Origin: CAYOHY01 sp964403885
Lineage (GTDB): Bacteria; Actinomycetota; Coriobacteriia; Anaerosomatales; PHET01
DNA: 30,683 nt
Reading direction: 5' to 3'
Assembly: GCA_964403885.1 (NCBI GenBank)
Contig: CAYOHY010000023.1
Coordinates: forward strand, 1 to 30,683
The notes under the pieces are model-generated. The model did no database searches and was not told the DNA's origin. It saw only the letters and a program-made list of their open reading frames with translations. Shown here piece by piece: positions 15,525-23,148 of this stretch (position 1 is its first letter; each line of letters opens with the position of its first letter). Made by a program: the position numbers and the translations under genes.

Positions 15525-16160
15525 ATGAGCAAGTGCTACCACATCGATCCGGAGAACCCGTCGGCAGAAGTGATAAATCTCGCCGCCACCGTACTTCGTG
15601 ACGGCGGGATCGCAGTGTTTCCGACCGAGACGGTCTACGGTCTTGGCGCGCTGGCCGACTCCAAGTTCGGTCCGCACGAGATGTTCGAAGTGAAGGTCCG
15701 CCCCGCCGATCTCCCCATCCCGCTGCTGGTGGAGACCGAGGACGCGCTCGACACATGGGGCGCCGAAGTCCCCGAGTACGCTCACAAGATCGCCCAGGCG
15801 TTCTGGCCGGGCGCTGTCACCCTCGTGGTAAAGGCCTCCGAGAAGGTCCCGCGCGACTTCCGCGCCTCCGATGGCACCATCGGACTGCGCAGCCCCAACC
15901 ATGAGGTGGTCATGGAGCTGCTCCAGGCCGCCGGCGGCCCGATCTTCGCCACGTCCGCCAACACCCACGGCAATCCCGCCCCGGGCTCGTTCGACGACAT
16001 CGAGCCGCGCATCATCACCGCCGCCGACATCGTCATCGACGGCGGGGAGACCGAGCATCAGCAGGCGTCGACCGTCGTGTTGTGCACCGGTGAAGAGCCG
16101 ATCATCGTCCGAGAGGGTGCGGTCGACTCAGACAGCATCATGGCCGCCGCCAACGCCTAG
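15525..16160 (+). CDS. tsaC: L-threonylcarbamoyladenylate synthase
   Basis: This enzyme makes threonylcarbamoyl-AMP from threonine, bicarbonate and ATP for the t6A modification of tRNAs reading ANN codons. The ATG at 15525 follows GGGAGGGG with good spacing; open frame upstream of it is inside prmC. Family motifs are FPTETVYGLGALA (about 33-45), KVRPADLPIPLLV and ATSAN. The usual KxRPxxxPL is slightly altered to KVRPADLPIP. At 211 aa it is the short TsaC form without the extra Sua5 domain. It ends the thyX-to-tsaC unit: a large hairpin follows the stop. Confidence 0.93.
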   Translation: MSKCYHIDPENPSAEVINLAATVLRDGGIAVFPTETVYGLGALADSKFGPHEMFEVKVRPADLPIPLLVETEDALDTWGAEVPEYAHKIAQAFWPGAVTLVVKASEKVPRDFRASDGTIGLRSPNHEVVMELLQAAGGPIFATSANTHGNPAPGSFDDIEPRIITAADIVIDGGETEHQQASTVVLCTGEEPIIVREGAVDSDSIMAAANA

Positions 16161-16189
16161 GCACGTGGTTCTCGTCCCATCGAGTCATC

Positions 16190-16227
16190 CGAGACACCCG
16201 GTCACGCTGAGGCGCCCGGGTGTCTCG
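16190..16227 (+). terminator. Hairpin after tsaC
   Basis: A perfect 12-bp stem pairs 16190-16201 with 16216-16227 around a 14-base loop. The tail CGTCTGTCCGTC is weakly T-rich. It probably ends the thyX-to-tsaC transcript before the rpiB promoter. Confidence 0.65.
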
Positions 16228-16275
16228 CGTCTGTCCGTCACCATCGCGTTGGCGTAGGGCCCGTCCCGATTGCGG

Positions 16276-16281
16276 TACAAT
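16276..16281 (+). promoter_or_regulatory. Candidate -10 box (TACAAT) for the rpiB operon
   Basis: TACAAT in the context GCGGTACAATC lies 48 bases before rpiB. TTGGCG at 16249-16254 resembles a -35 box but the 21-base spacing is too long, so recognition may rest on the -10 region or an activator. The same TACAAT hexamer precedes hom and the UDP-sugar dehydrogenase gene. Confidence 0.45.
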
Positions 16282-16328
16282 CACGGGGCTTTTCTCAGCC
16301 TTACGCCTCAAGGGGGTCATCCGGTCAC

Positions 16329-16778
16329 ATGCGCGTAGCCATCGGCTCAGACCACGCAGGATACGAGCAGAAGGAGCGCCTCAAGGCGTACCTTGCCGAG
16401 CAAGGCCACGAGGTGGTCGACGCCGGTACCGCCTCGGCAGACGAGTCCGTGGACTACCCGGACTTCGCCATCGCAGTGGGCAAGACCGTCGCGGGTGGAG
16501 ACGCCGAGTTCGGCGTACTCGTCTGCGGCACCGGTGTGGGCATGGCGATCGCGGCCAACAAGGTCGACGGCGTCCGCGCCGCCAACGTGACCGACCCCGA
16601 GTTCGCGCGTCTGGCTCGGCAGCACAACGACGCCAACGTCGTCACCGTCTCGGCGCGTTTCGTGCCCATCCAGGTCAACGAGCAGATCATCGACGCTTTC
16701 CTGGGCACCGCGTTCGAGGGTGGGCGCCACGCCGGACGCGTGGCCAAGATCACCCAGGCAGAGAACCCCACCACGTAG
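16329..16778 (+). CDS. rpiB: Ribose-5-phosphate isomerase B
   Basis: RpiB interconverts ribulose 5-phosphate and ribose 5-phosphate. The 149-aa protein starts MRVAIGSDHAGYEQKE, with the phosphate-binding D8-H9 pair. The active-site cysteine is C66 in VLVCGTGVGM, and ARQHNDANV is a further conserved block. The start ATG at 16329 is preceded by AAGGGGG at a rather long distance. It opens an operon with glyA, upp, dCMP deaminase and wecA; ribose 5-phosphate leads to PRPP, the co-substrate of Upp. Confidence 0.96.
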   Translation: MRVAIGSDHAGYEQKERLKAYLAEQGHEVVDAGTASADESVDYPDFAIAVGKTVAGGDAEFGVLVCGTGVGMAIAANKVDGVRAANVTDPEFARLARQHNDANVVTVSARFVPIQVNEQIIDAFLGTAFEGGRHAGRVAKITQAENPTT

Positions 16779-16829
16779 AGGTGACCAACCCGCGCGCCGC
16801 GCGGTACGCACAAGAGGAGCGGATACCAC

Positions 16830-18077
16830 ATGGCTTTGAAGTACATCCCGGCACAGGACCCGGAGCTCGCCGCAGCGATCGGCTGTGAACTCGATCGTCA
16901 GCGCAACTCCATCGAGCTCATCGCCTCCGAGAACTTCGTATCGCCGGCAGTGCTCGAGGCCGTGGGTACCGTCCTGACCAACAAGTACGCCGAGGGCATG
17001 CCCGGAAAGCGCTACTACGGCGGCTGTGAGTGCGTCGACGTGGTGGAGAACCTCGCGCGCGACCGTGCATGCGAGCTGTTCGGCGCGGATCACGCCAACG
17101 TGCAGCCGCACGCGGGCGCCCAGGCCAACATGGCCGTCTACTACGCGGTGCTCAACCCCGGCGACACGGTGCTGGGCATGAACCTCGCCATGGGCGGCCA
17201 CCTCACCCACGGCTCACCCGTCAACTTCTCGGGCAAGTGGTTCAACGTCGTGCCCTACGGTCTCGACCCTGAGACCGAGACCATCGACTACGACGAGATG
17301 GAGCGCCTGGCGCGCGAGCACAAGCCCAAGATGATCATCGCGGGCGCCTCGGCCTACCCGCGTGTCATCGACTTCGAGCGCTTCGCGGCCGTCGCCAAGG
17401 AGATCGGCGCGGTGCTCATGGTCGACATGGCGCACATCGCGGGTCTCGTGGCCACCGGTGCGCATCCGTCTCCCGTGCCCTACGCCGACTTCGTGACGTC
17501 GACCTCGCACAAGACCCTGCGCGGACCGCGCTCGGGCTTTGTGCTGTGCAAGGAGCAGTGGGCGACCGCGCTCGACAAGGCGGTCTTCCCGGGCCTGCAG
17601 GGTGGGCCGCTCGAGCACGTCATCGCCGGCAAGGCGGCCGCCTTCAAGGAGGCCATGCAGCCGGAGTTCAAGGCCTACATCGATCAGGTGGTCATCAACG
17701 CCAAGGCGATGGGTGACGCGATGGTCGAGTGCGGGCTGCGCCTGATCTCGGGCGGCACCGACAACCACCTCATGCTGGTCGACCTGCGCCCCGCCGGCAT
17801 CACCGGCAAGGACGCCGAGAAGCTCCTCGAAGAGGTGGGCATCACCTGCAACAAGAACTCGATCCCGCACGATCCGGAGAGCCCGTTCGTCACGAGCGGC
17901 ATCCGCATCGGTTCGCCGGCCATGACCACGCGCGGCTTCACCGAGGGCGAGGCGCACACCGTGGGCTGCCTCATCGCGCAGACGGTCTTCAACCGCGATG
18001 ACGAGGCGAAGCTCGCCGACATCAAGACCCAGGTCGACGCCCTGCTCGCCAAGCACCCGCTCTACCCCGAGCTGTAG
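16830..18077 (+). CDS. glyA: Serine hydroxymethyltransferase
   Basis: GlyA converts serine and tetrahydrofolate to glycine and methylene-tetrahydrofolate, the main one-carbon source and the methyl donor of ThyX. The PLP lysine is K228 in TSTSHKTLRGPRSG. IELIASENFVSPAVLEA (28-44), NKYAEGMPGKRYYGG (51-65) and VQPHAGAQAN (91-100) are classical motifs. The length of 415 aa is normal. It sits 51 bases after rpiB with an AGAGGAGCGG site upstream, and upp follows after 18 bases. Confidence 0.98.
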   Translation: MALKYIPAQDPELAAAIGCELDRQRNSIELIASENFVSPAVLEAVGTVLTNKYAEGMPGKRYYGGCECVDVVENLARDRACELFGADHANVQPHAGAQANMAVYYAVLNPGDTVLGMNLAMGGHLTHGSPVNFSGKWFNVVPYGLDPETETIDYDEMERLAREHKPKMIIAGASAYPRVIDFERFAAVAKEIGAVLMVDMAHIAGLVATGAHPSPVPYADFVTSTSHKTLRGPRSGFVLCKEQWATALDKAVFPGLQGGPLEHVIAGKAAAFKEAMQPEFKAYIDQVVINAKAMGDAMVECGLRLISGGTDNHLMLVDLRPAGITGKDAEKLLEEVGITCNKNSIPHDPESPFVTSGIRIGSPAMTTRGFTEGEAHTVGCLIAQTVFNRDDEAKLADIKTQVDALLAKHPLYPEL

Positions 18078-18095
18078 GTCGAGAGGAGAACCGCC

Positions 18096-18746
18096 ATGGT
18101 GGCTGCACACGACTTCCCTGACAACGTGGTCCTCGTCGACCATCCGCTCGTCCAGCACAAGCTGTCCATCCTGCGCAGCGTCGACACGGGCGCCAAGGAG
18201 TTCCGCGAGCTGGTCAAGGAGCTCGCGATGCTCGAGGCCTATGAGGCCACGCGCGACTTCCAGCTCGCCGAGACCACGGTGACCACCCCCATCACCACCA
18301 CGACCACCAAGGTGCTCGCCGGCAAGAAGGTCGCGGTCGTGCCCATCCTCCGAGCGGGTCTGGGCATGGTCGACGGCATCCTCGAGCTCATCCCGGCGGC
18401 CAAGGTGGGCCACGTGGGCCTCTATCGCGACCCGGAGAGCCTCAAGCCGGTCGCGTACTACCACAAGCTGCCCGACGACATCGCCGAGCGTGATGTCCTC
18501 ATCGTCGACCCCATGCTCGCCACGGGCGGCTCGGCCGCCGCGGCGGTGGAGTTCCTCCGCGAGAAGGGCGCTCGGCACATCAACCTGCTCGTCTTGCTCG
18601 CGGCACCCGAGGGCATCGCCGAGGTGCTGCGTTGCTGTGACGACGTGAAGATCTACACGTGCGCCATCGATTCCCACCTCAACGATCACGGCTACATCGT
18701 GCCCGGTCTCGGCGATGCCGGCGACCGCCTGTTTGGCACCAAGTAG
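18096..18746 (+). CDS. upp: Uracil phosphoribosyltransferase
   Basis: Upp salvages uracil to UMP with PRPP. The PRPP-binding loop VLIVDPMLATGGSA lies at residues 134-147, VVPILRAGLGMVDG at 81-94, and the uracil-binding C-terminal part with GYIVPGLGDAGDRLFGT is intact. The 216-aa length is typical. The ATG at 18096 follows GAGAGGAG. In Firmicutes upp also lies directly between glyA and the atp operon, so this order is old. Confidence 0.97.
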   Translation: MVAAHDFPDNVVLVDHPLVQHKLSILRSVDTGAKEFRELVKELAMLEAYEATRDFQLAETTVTTPITTTTTKVLAGKKVAVVPILRAGLGMVDGILELIPAAKVGHVGLYRDPESLKPVAYYHKLPDDIAERDVLIVDPMLATGGSAAAAVEFLREKGARHINLLVLLAAPEGIAEVLRCCDDVKIYTCAIDSHLNDHGYIVPGLGDAGDRLFGTK

Positions 18747-18769
18747 TCTTCGCGGAAACGAGTCTCGCC

Positions 18770-19243
18770 ATGCCCCGTCCGTCATGGGACGAGTACTTCA
18801 TGTCCATCGCTGAGCAGGTGTCCGGTCGCTCGACGTGTCTGCGTCGCGCGACCGGAGCTGTACTGGTGAAGGACAAGCGCATCCTCGCGACGGGCTACAA
18901 CGGTGTCCCCAAGGGGCTCGCTCACTGCGAGGAGGTGGGGTGCCTGCGCGAGCAGCGCGGTATCCCCAGTGGCTCGCATCACGAGCTGTGCCGAGGCATC
19001 CACGCCGAGCAAAACGCCGTCATCCAGGCCGCCAAGCACGGGATCGCGATGGACGGCGCCACCGCGTACTGCACGCACCAGCCGTGCGTGCTGTGCGCCA
19101 AGATCCTGCTCAACGCGGGCGTGGTCGACATCGTCTTTCGCGACCCCTATCCCGACCCGCTCTCCGAGGAGCTCCTCGCCGAGGCGGGCGTCATCCCGCG
19201 TCGTCTCACGACGGCTGACGGATCGACCGAGGCCGAGCAGTGA
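18770..19243 (+). CDS. comEB: Deoxycytidylate (dCMP) deaminase, ComEB type
   Basis: The enzyme deaminates dCMP to dUMP, the substrate of thymidylate synthase. The zinc site is complete: HAE at residues 78-80 and PCVLC with C106 and C109. RPSWDEYFMSIA at the N-terminus is typical of dCMP deaminases and supports the ATG at 18770; the open frame extends upstream into upp without homologous residues. No strong ribosome site is seen, and the 23-base spacing to upp suggests read-through translation. Its stop overlaps the next start as GTGA. A role in competence, as suggested by the gene name, is not implied. Confidence 0.92.
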   Translation: MPRPSWDEYFMSIAEQVSGRSTCLRRATGAVLVKDKRILATGYNGVPKGLAHCEEVGCLREQRGIPSGSHHELCRGIHAEQNAVIQAAKHGIAMDGATAYCTHQPCVLCAKILLNAGVVDIVFRDPYPDPLSEELLAEAGVIPRRLTTADGSTEAEQ

Positions 19244-20328
19244 CGCTTCAGCACTACGCACTGCTCATCGTGATCGCGGCCATCACGACGATGGGCACCA
19301 CGCCCTTCGTCAGGCGGCTGTCCCTGCGCTACGGCCTCGTCGACCAGCCCGGAGGGCGCAAGGTCCACTCCGAGCCCATTTCGCGCCTGGGCGGCGTCGC
19401 GATCTTCCTCGGCGTGATGACCGCCATCGGCCTGCAGGCGGTGGGGGAGGCGCGCCTTGGCTGGGCTGGGTCGTTGCTCGAAGGCTTCGGCGGCCGAGTC
19501 AACCAGCTGGGCGTGCTCGCGGGGCTCGTGCTGATGTTCGTGGTGGGCCTCGTCGACGACCTGCTCGACTTGAAGCCGGGTGTGAAGTTCGGCGGACAGA
19601 TACTGGCGGCCGGCGTGGTCGCGGCATCGGGGCTGCGCATCGACTACGTGGGTGATCCGCTCACAGGCGGCCTGATCATGCTGGGCCTGCTCTCGATCCC
19701 GGTCACCGTTCTCTATCTCGTCGGGTTCGCCAACGTGATCAACCTCATCGACGGGCTCGACGGCCTTGCCGCCGGCGTGAGCGCCATCGCCGCCACCACG
19801 CTGCTCGTGATCGCCGCCCAGGGCAACCGTCTCGACGCGGCGGTGATCGCCGCCGCCGTCATCGGCGCGTGTCTCGGGTTCTTGCGCTACAACTTCAACC
19901 CGGCGTCCATCTTCATGGGTGACTCGGGCGCGATGTTCCTCGGGTTCACCCTCGCGACGATCTCGCTGCTCGGCGTCATGAAGACCACGGCGGCCATCGC
20001 ACTCGCCATCCCGCTCATCATCATCGGCGTGCCCATCTTTGACACGGCCTCGGCGATCGTTCGCCGCTTGAGGCACAACCGGCCGATCCAAGAGGCGGAC
20101 AAGGGTCACATCCATCACCGCCTGCTGACCCGCGGATTCGATCAGCGCCAGACGGTCCTGATCATCTACGCATGGTCCGCCGCGCTTGCCATCGGTGGCT
20201 ACGCGATGCGCTATGCGCCCGGGCCCTACAAGTGGGCCGCACTGGTCGCACTGTTCGCCGTCACCGGCTTCATGGCGTACTGGTTGGGCCTGTATGAGGC
20301 GGCACATCCGCACGACGAGGCCGACTGA
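19240..20328 (+). CDS. wecA: Undecaprenyl-phosphate sugar-1-phosphate transferase (WecA/TagO family)
   Basis: This membrane enzyme moves GlcNAc-1-phosphate (or a related sugar phosphate) from UDP-sugar to undecaprenyl phosphate, starting teichoic acid, O-antigen-like or secondary wall polymer synthesis. The 362-aa protein has about ten membrane segments. Conserved cytoplasmic motifs are VDDLLD (105-110), NLIDGLDG (168-175), FMGDSG (225-230) and HIHHRLL (290-296). The HIHHR motif marks the WecA/TagO branch rather than MraY. The exact sugar cannot be read from sequence. The GTG start overlaps the upstream stop. It ends the rpiB unit; the atp promoter lies 57 bases on. Confidence 0.93.
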   Translation: MTLQHYALLIVIAAITTMGTTPFVRRLSLRYGLVDQPGGRKVHSEPISRLGGVAIFLGVMTAIGLQAVGEARLGWAGSLLEGFGGRVNQLGVLAGLVLMFVVGLVDDLLDLKPGVKFGGQILAAGVVAASGLRIDYVGDPLTGGLIMLGLLSIPVTVLYLVGFANVINLIDGLDGLAAGVSAIAATTLLVIAAQGNRLDAAVIAAAVIGACLGFLRYNFNPASIFMGDSGAMFLGFTLATISLLGVMKTTAAIALAIPLIIIGVPIFDTASAIVRRLRHNRPIQEADKGHIHHRLLTRGFDQRQTVLIIYAWSAALAIGGYAMRYAPGPYKWAALVALFAVTGFMAYWLGLYEAAHPHDEAD

Positions 20329-20384
20329 GAATACCCGCGGGGCATACCGCTCACGGACTGCTCGGCCGAAGGTGCGGAATCAGG

Positions 20385-20413
20385 TTGTACCCCTTCGGGG
20401 GGTCGTGTACGAT
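20385..20413 (+). promoter_or_regulatory. Promoter of the ATP synthase operon (TTGTAC-17-TACGAT)
   Basis: TTGTAC at 20385-20390 and TACGAT at 20408-20413 are exactly 17 bases apart. Transcription should start near 20420, leaving a leader of about 78 bases before the first gene of the operon. Confidence 0.7.
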
Positions 20414-20437
20414 GTGCGCGGTTTGTTGGCCTGCATC

Positions 20438-20464
20438 GAACGGAGCGAGGGGCTCGGTCCGTTC
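20438..20464 (+). promoter_or_regulatory. Hairpin in the atp operon leader
   Basis: A 12-bp stem with a single G-G mismatch pairs 20438-20449 with 20453-20464 around a GGG loop. There is no T-run, so it is not a normal terminator. It may protect the 5' end of the long mRNA or serve as a control element. Confidence 0.5.
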
Positions 20465-20497
20465 GGGGTACTGGGTAGGGTTGGGGTCACCGGAGAC

Positions 20498-20824
20498 GTG
20501 GCGGTACAAGAAGTTCTTGCGACCCCGGCGGTCGCTGTCACGCTCGGTGTGATCGTGGGTGCCGGTCTCATGGCACCCCTCCTCTGGTCGTCGCGCTTCG
20601 CGTACTCGGAGAAGCCTGACCGCGCCCTTTACGCTGCGATGGTCTCGTCCATGGGCGGGGTCCTCGTTGGCGCCGGTATCTTGTACGGGTACTACGCGCT
20701 GGCCAAAGAAGGGTTCGTGTGGTTCGGGCCGTCACTCATCGCCGGCTTCGTGCTGGGTCTGGGTGTCGTGACGATCCTTTTGATGCGGCGTATGGCCAAG
20801 TCAGACGACGAGACGAGGAGCTAA
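20498..20824 (+). CDS. Small three-helix membrane protein in the atpI position
   Basis: The 108-aa product (GTG start at 20498, with CGGAG at 20491-20495) has three likely membrane segments (about 10-30, 44-67 and 74-97) and a charged C-terminus MRRMAKSDDETRS. The frame is open further upstream but those codons lie over the promoter and wecA. It directly precedes atpB with a 3-base gap, the place held by atpI or atpZ in other operons. AtpI-type proteins help assemble the c-ring or transport Mg2+. I see no sequence motif that proves membership, so the name rests on position, size and topology. Confidence 0.7.
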   Translation: MAVQEVLATPAVAVTLGVIVGAGLMAPLLWSSRFAYSEKPDRALYAAMVSSMGGVLVGAGILYGYYALAKEGFVWFGPSLIAGFVLGLGVVTILLMRRMAKSDDETRS

Positions 20825-20827
20825 CGC

Positions 20828-21649
20828 GTGGAAGTTTTGCAGTCACTCCCTGCTGAGGTAGAACATCTGCTTCATTCGCTCAGCACTCTGAACGTGAACG
20901 GCCAGGAGTACACGACTTCCGATTTCGTGCTGAGCAACTACATCTTCTTCATGTCGATTGCTCTGATCACGCTCATGATCATCATGTTCGTCGCCGTCAA
21001 GGGCCTGAAGATGGTTCCGGACAGCAAGGTGTCCAACGCCGTCGAGGCGCTCGCGCAGTTCGTGCGTGACGACATCGCGGGTGCGATGATCCCCCACGGC
21101 GGGAAGAACTACTTCCCCTTCCTGGGCACCCTGTTCTTCTTCATCCTCTCCAACAACATCATCGGCCTCATCCCTGGCTGCAAGCCGGGTACCGGCACGA
21201 TGGGCGTGACGGTCGCGCTGTCCACGATCGTCTTCGTCTACTTCAACTTCGTCGGCTTCAAGAACCAGGGCTTCCTCGGCTACATGAAGAGCTTCGTGCC
21301 GCACGGCGTGCCGCTGGTGGTGGCCCCCATCATCTGGGTCATCGAGGTGTTCTCGGCCTTCCTGCGCATCTTCACGCTGGCCGTACGTCTCTTCGCCAAC
21401 ATGTACGCCGGCCACATCATCCTGGGCATCTTCGCGATCCTGACCACGCTGTTCACCGAGCCTCTCATCGAGGCGCTCAGCGCCGGTCAGCCCTTTGGCG
21501 CTGCCGCGGCGGGCGCACTCCCGTCCATCGGATGGCTCGCGCTCATGACCGCCCTGTACCTTCTCGAGGTGCTCGTCGCCTTCGTTCAGGCGTACGTGTT
21601 CACGCTCCTTTCGGCCGTGTATATCGGCGCCGCTGCCGAGGCGCACTAA
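20828..21649 (+). CDS. atpB: ATP synthase F0 subunit a
   Basis: Subunit a forms the proton half-channels beside the c-ring. The GTG at 20828 follows GAGGAG (20815-20820). The 273-aa protein has about six membrane segments. The essential arginine is R187 in LAVRLFANMYAGH, the most conserved block of the family, and LLEVLVAFVQAYVFTLL forms the last helix. The N-terminus is short and cytoplasmic-membrane-targeted without a clear cleavable signal. It is followed by a 90-base spacer with a hairpin before atpE. Confidence 0.96.
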   Translation: MEVLQSLPAEVEHLLHSLSTLNVNGQEYTTSDFVLSNYIFFMSIALITLMIIMFVAVKGLKMVPDSKVSNAVEALAQFVRDDIAGAMIPHGGKNYFPFLGTLFFFILSNNIIGLIPGCKPGTGTMGVTVALSTIVFVYFNFVGFKNQGFLGYMKSFVPHGVPLVVAPIIWVIEVFSAFLRIFTLAVRLFANMYAGHIILGIFAILTTLFTEPLIEALSAGQPFGAAAAGALPSIGWLALMTALYLLEVLVAFVQAYVFTLLSAVYIGAAAEAH

Positions 21650-21702
21650 GTTCGGTTCGTTCGTCGGGACCGACCCGGCGTTCGCATAGTAGGTAGTTGG
21701 GT

Positions 21703-21719
21703 GCCCGGAAGGTCCGGGC
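21703..21719 (+). promoter_or_regulatory. Hairpin in the atpB-atpE spacer
   Basis: GCCCGGA (21703-21709) pairs perfectly with TCCGGGC (21713-21719) around AGG. It ends 9 bases before AAGGAGG (21729-21735), the strongest ribosome site in the window. It may stabilise the mRNA segment for the c subunit, which is needed in many copies, or mark a processing site. Confidence 0.45.
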
Positions 21720-21739
21720 CCAGTACACAAGGAGGAATC

Positions 21740-21955
21740 GTGGAGTTCATCGGCTTTGGTCTGCTCTATGGTCTCGCGGTCACCGCACCGGCTCTCGCCA
21801 TCGGCATGGTCGGCGGCAAGGCTGCTGAGTCCACCGCCCGCCAGCCTGAGATGGCCGGCCGCATCTTCACCGTGTTCATTCTGTCGGCGGCTTTCGTTGA
21901 GGCGCTCGCCCTCCTCGGCTTCGTTCTGGGCATCCTCGTCCAGGGCAAGCTCTAA
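21740..21955 (+). CDS. atpE: ATP synthase F0 subunit c
   Basis: Subunit c forms the rotating ring. I start it at GTG 21740, 4 bases after AAGGAGG; the frame is open to 21701 but those residues are not c-like. The product has 71 aa in two helices. The loop motif ARQPE (residues 33-37) is intact and the ion-binding carboxylate is E54 in AAFVEALALLG. No Gln sits in helix 1 and Ala follows the Glu, which points to H+ rather than Na+ coupling. Helix 1 is unusual: the glycine repeat of the family is reduced to A16-P17-A18-L19-A20-I21-G22, with a proline facing the ion site. Confidence 0.95.
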   Translation: MEFIGFGLLYGLAVTAPALAIGMVGGKAAESTARQPEMAGRIFTVFILSAAFVEALALLGFVLGILVQGKL

Positions 21956-21992
21956 GGGCTAACCTCCCCGACACCTACGGGAGGTAGGACAC

Positions 21993-22589
21993 GTGAACGC
22001 ATTCATGATCAGCGGCCTCTATCTACTGGCCTCGGGCGCCGAAGCGGCTGCCGAGGGCGGAGAAGCGGCTGCCGCGGGAGGGGGAGGCGCTAGCGCGCTC
22101 ATCCCGAAGATGGCCGAGTTCATCCCGGCCGTCATCTCCTTCATCATCGTATTCGTGGTGCTTGCCAAGTTCGCTTGGCCGGCTATCTCCGGCATGCTCG
22201 ACAAGCGCGCCGAGACGATCCGCGAGTCACTCGAGCGCGCCGAGGCCGCCAAGGTCGAGGCCGAGCGTCTGCTCGTGGAGTACAAGGAGACGATGGCTGA
22301 GGCCCGCAAGGAAGCCGCGACCCTGCTCGCTCAGGCGAAGCAGGCAGCCGAGGCGACGCGTTCCGAAGCTCAGGCGAAGGCACAGGTCGAGGTCGACGAG
22401 ATGTTGGCCAAGGCTCGCACGGCGATCGACGGCGAGAAGCAGGCCGCCATCGCTGAGCTGCAGTCTTCCGTCGCCAAGCTCTCTGTCGCCGTGGCCGGTC
22501 GTCTCATTGGCTCCGAGCTCACCACTGAAGATCACCTCAAGGTCATCGAGAAGTACGTGAGTGAGGCAGGGGGCCTCAATGAGAACTAG
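21993..22589 (+). CDS. atpF: ATP synthase F0 subunit b
   Basis: Subunit b is the peripheral stalk that links the membrane part to F1. The GTG at 21993 follows GGGAGGTAGG. The 198-aa protein has one membrane segment at about 43-64 (AEFIPAVISFIIVFVVLAKF) and then a long charged coiled coil (about 68-170). Ahead of the membrane anchor lies an extra Ala/Gly/Glu-rich stretch of about 35 residues that begins with a hydrophobic signal-like segment (MISGLYLLASGAEA). Similar N-terminal additions are known in some Coriobacteriia. The stop overlaps atpH by 11 bases. Confidence 0.94.
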   Translation: MNAFMISGLYLLASGAEAAAEGGEAAAAGGGGASALIPKMAEFIPAVISFIIVFVVLAKFAWPAISGMLDKRAETIRESLERAEAAKVEAERLLVEYKETMAEARKEAATLLAQAKQAAEATRSEAQAKAQVEVDEMLAKARTAIDGEKQAAIAELQSSVAKLSVAVAGRLIGSELTTEDHLKVIEKYVSEAGGLNEN

Positions 22590-23148
22590 CCGAGCGCTCG
22601 CCAAGCAGATCGTCGCAACCTACGCCGAGGCGCTGTTCGAGGCCGCGGCGGCCGACGACGCTGTCGATGCCGTCGGCGTCCAGCTCGGGGAGGCGGTCCG
22701 TACGGTCCGCGCCCACACCGAGCTGCGTGATGCGCTGCTGACCGACGTGGTACCCGCCGCCAATCGCGGCGAGATCACGCGTGAGGTCTTCGCATCGATG
22801 CACCCAGCGGTCTCCGCTGCCTTGGGCGTCATGGCCGAGAGGGGTCAGGTCGACCTTCTCAGCGGTGTCGCCGAGGCGTATGCCGCGGTGGCTGAAAGCA
22901 AGCGTGACATGGCGGCCGTCGAGGTCGTCACCGTGGTCGAGTTGACCGACACGCTTCGTGACGCCATCAAGGCGAAGTTGTCCGCCGATCTTGGCAAGAA
23001 CGTCGTCCTTCGCGAGAAGGTCGACCCTTCCATCGTCGGCGGAATCATCATCAGCACCGGCGGCCGCACGATCGACGCGAGCATGGCCTCGCAGCTCGAA
23101 GCCGCCAAGGTCACTCTCTCGACCGCACCCACTGGAGGTGATGTGTAG
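22579..23148 (+). CDS. atpH: ATP synthase F1 subunit delta
   Basis: Delta sits on top of F1 and holds the b stalk. The ATG at 22579 (RTSRALAKQIVATYAEALFEAA) matches the family N-terminus and follows CAGGGGG; the GTG at 22561 is less likely. The 189-aa protein ends with the conserved C-terminal block VDPSIVGGIIISTGGRTID. The TAG stop is followed directly by the ATG of atpA in the same frame. Confidence 0.93.
   Translation: MRTSRALAKQIVATYAEALFEAAAADDAVDAVGVQLGEAVRTVRAHTELRDALLTDVVPAANRGEITREVFASMHPAVSAALGVMAERGQVDLLSGVAEAYAAVAESKRDMAAVEVVTVVELTDTLRDAIKAKLSADLGKNVVLREKVDPSIVGGIIISTGGRTIDASMASQLEAAKVTLSTAPTGGDV

Noticed and set aside
20186..20497. Longer form of the small membrane protein before atpB, starting inside wecA
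   Set aside because: The extra residues overlap wecA and the atp promoter, are Arg/Pro-rich and unlike a membrane protein. GTG 20498 has a ribosome site.
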